Below are positions 28,743 through 30,299 of a stretch of DNA of 30,299 nt, piece by piece. How positions within the stretch are numbered: the stretch's first letter is position 1; each line of letters opens with the position of its first letter. The notes below the pieces were generated by a model, which saw only the letters and a program-made list of their open reading frames with translations, was not told where the DNA came from and made no database searches. The position numbers and the translations under genes are program-made. Source of the stretch: a virus; IMG/VR virus record IMGVR_UViG_3300042549_001094, positions 1 through 30,299 of that record. One strand, given 5' to 3'.

Positions 28743-30299
28743 TCAGATTTCACAAGCACCAGCTGTACAGGCAAGGGTCTGAGCACCCTCTACGTTGTCA
28801 GTGCCTTCAACCAGTTTGTCCCAGTCAATACCTAGAGGCATACTGGCAACCATTGCATGATACTCAAACTCAGTCATGGACTCATAAGGAGCTTGTCGGT
28901 ATGTTCCACCATCCATAGGTAGGAAACTCACACCTGTAATCTCATCAAAGTTATTCCACACCCATGCACCAACTTCAGGCCACTCATTCTCATTCACTGA
29001 GATAGTTACTGAAGGCTTATGCTCACAGTAGTGTCGCTGGAACAATAGCCACAGCTTTAAATGTTGGATAGCATTCAAGTCTTCACGCAGTACAGCACCC
29101 TTCTCAACTCGCATTGGGAAGCTAAAGATAGTTGTGCTATCAGGTTTCATCACACACAACTCAGATGGAAACCCTTGCTCTTTCAAGAATGCAGTCAGAG
29201 GGTCTTTGTTATCAGACCGAACACGACGAATAAAGTACTGACTGTGCTGAGGGTGGATGCCACTAGCAGTGCCTGTGAGCTGCGATACAGTTCCTTCAGG
29301 CTTAATGGCAGTGATGGCAGCACTACGATTAATACCGATAGCATCAGCAAGCTCAGCGTTAGTGTCAATAGCAACATTCTTTAGTCCTTCCAAGATAGCT
29401 GGTAACTCAGTGTTATCAGGGTCATTGAGCAAAGCATTATCCAAGATACCAGTCATAGACACCCCCAGCAAACGCTCCTCTTCAGTGTTTGTCTGCCACA
29501 CCTTACGCAGGTACGGGAAGTTAGTCATTGTAGATTGGAACGTACCTAGGATAGTAGCTAAGCGAACCTTGTTACGTAGGGTTTCCACAGTATCATCGCT
29601 ACGAACAATAACAGAAGACAGGTTACAGAATTGATAAGGACGCAGAATAATCTCACTGCATGGGTTTGTGCCCCACTCTTTACCCAACTCCCTGCGTCCA
29701 CTCTTAGCTGCTTGAAGTTCACTTGCATAACGATTAAAGATGCCTCGCTCTCCAGAATGTGATTCATAAATGCTTGACCACTCACGCATAAACTTACCTA
29801 CCTCAGGCTTCACTTCGTAGATGGCACTGTTGTTAGCCAAGGCACGTTGACCATTACCATCCCACCAGTTACCAGCTTTAGCGTGAGCCATACGGTCATC
29901 ACCTAAGTCTGACAGAGAGATCATTGCAGATCTACGAACCCCACCGACAACAACTACCTCTCCCACCTTGCAGAGGATGTCATGCGCTTCAAGCGAAGTG
30001 AGCTTACGGCCCGTTGCCCCTTTGAATTTAGCAGTGACGTAGTGAAATAAGGATACAAGGGGTTCAGGCCCTGACGCTCTTCCACCAAAAGTCTTAAGTC
30101 TAGCACCTGCGGGACGCACACCTGATACGTCCCACTTTGGAATCTCACCAGCATATAGCAAGGCAATGACTTGTCGTAAGGCTTTAGCCCATCCCTCTTT
30201 GGAGTCTTTAACATTAATGACAGTGCCACTATTGTACAAATCAACTGGAATCTCAGGTAACTTAGATACATACTTTTGCTCCACACTAAAGCCTACACC
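28743..30299 (-). CDS. nrdJ: Class II (B12-dependent) ribonucleotide reductase, C-terminal part
   Basis: The frame is open to the right edge (it enters as GVGFSVEQKYVSKLP), so the N-terminal part is outside the window; about 518 residues are visible. It reduces ribonucleotides to deoxyribonucleotides with adenosylcobalamin as radical source. Seen: RPAGARLKTFGGRASGPEPL, the radical cysteine in NPCSE (codon at 29658-29660), the PEGTVSQLTGTASGIHP...RRVR segment of the monomeric RTPR-like type, and a C-terminal C-x4-C pair (ACTAGAC) that is re-reduced by thioredoxin-like partners, as in the Lactobacillus leichmannii enzyme. Phage copies supply DNA precursors. Confidence 0.93.
   Translation of the reverse strand, partial: GVGFSVEQKYVSKLPEIPVDLYNSGTVINVKDSKEGWAKALRQVIALLYAGEIPKWDVSGVRPAGARLKTFGGRASGPEPLVSLFHYVTAKFKGATGRKLTSLEAHDILCKVGEVVVVGGVRRSAMISLSDLGDDRMAHAKAGNWWDGNGQRALANNSAIYEVKPEVGKFMREWSSIYESHSGERGIFNRYASELQAAKSGRRELGKEWGTNPCSEIILRPYQFCNLSSVIVRSDDTVETLRNKVRLATILGTFQSTMTNFPYLRKVWQTNTEEERLLGVSMTGILDNALLNDPDNTELPAILEGLKNVAIDTNAELADAIGINRSAAITAIKPEGTVSQLTGTASGIHPQHSQYFIRRVRSDNKDPLTAFLKEQGFPSELCVMKPDSTTIFSFPMRVEKGAVLREDLNAIQHLKLWLLFQRHYCEHKPSVTISVNENEWPEVGAWVWNNFDEITGVSFLPMDGGTYRQAPYESMTEFEYHAMVASMPLGIDWDKLVEGTDNVEGAQTLACTAGACEI

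Noticed and set aside
28670-28918. 82-aa plus-strand frame
   Set aside because: Antisense to the reductase C-terminus and after the late terminator, with no promoter or ribosome site.

Overview
The window is part of the genome of a tailed double-stranded DNA phage with a short-tailed (podovirus) gene set. A family A DNA polymerase (only its N-terminus is in the window), a T7 gp4-like primase-helicase and a class II ribonucleotide reductase are combined with a terminase, portal, scaffold, capsid, tail-tube, internal-protein and lysis block in T7-supergroup-like order. No integrase, repressor or tRNA gene is seen, so a lytic life style is likely. The host cannot be read from the sequence. Near-perfect sigma70 promoters, consensus DnaA boxes and a CRP-like site point to a proteobacterium. 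No phage RNA polymerase gene lies in this window, but the genome continues past both ends.

Layout. (1) 1-5826, minus strand: a tightly packed leftward operon set. About fourteen very small genes of mostly unknown function (5826-2410) are read first, then the primase-helicase (2432-804), four small genes, and the start of DNA polymerase (123-1). Stops and starts overlap as ATGA or TAATG almost throughout. (2) 5827-6969: a gene-free control region of 1.1 kb. It holds four DnaA boxes, three 30-bp tandem repeats, a 15-bp tandem duplication, a 20-bp-spaced GTGACT array, a CRP-like palindrome and a strong rightward promoter. I read it as a combined replication origin and divergent transcription control region. 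(3) 6970-28441, plus strand: the late genes. Packaging (TerS, TerL) is followed by portal, two small proteins, scaffold, major capsid protein, a terminator, small structural proteins, a 931-aa repeat-rich protein with an SGNH-like N-terminus, a tail fibre with a probable assembly partner, a holin-like protein, tail tubular A, a gp10/nozzle-like tail protein, a lone fibre-adaptor domain, three internal virion (ejection) proteins, and a lysis region ending in a GTA-type holin and a GH24 endolysin. (4) A bidirectional terminator at 28448-28483 separates this block from a convergent minus-strand unit: a 52-aa membrane protein and the class II ribonucleotide reductase, which runs off the right edge.

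How it works together (inference). Host RNA polymerase reads leftward from the central region to make small host-takeover proteins and then the replication machinery. The reductase supplies deoxynucleotides. The late block is read from the promoter at 6685-6713 and re-boosted by promoters at 10680-10708 and 19471-19499. The most interesting part is the central control region, which looks more like a bacterial or plasmid DnaA-type origin than the RNA-polymerase-primed origin known in T7.
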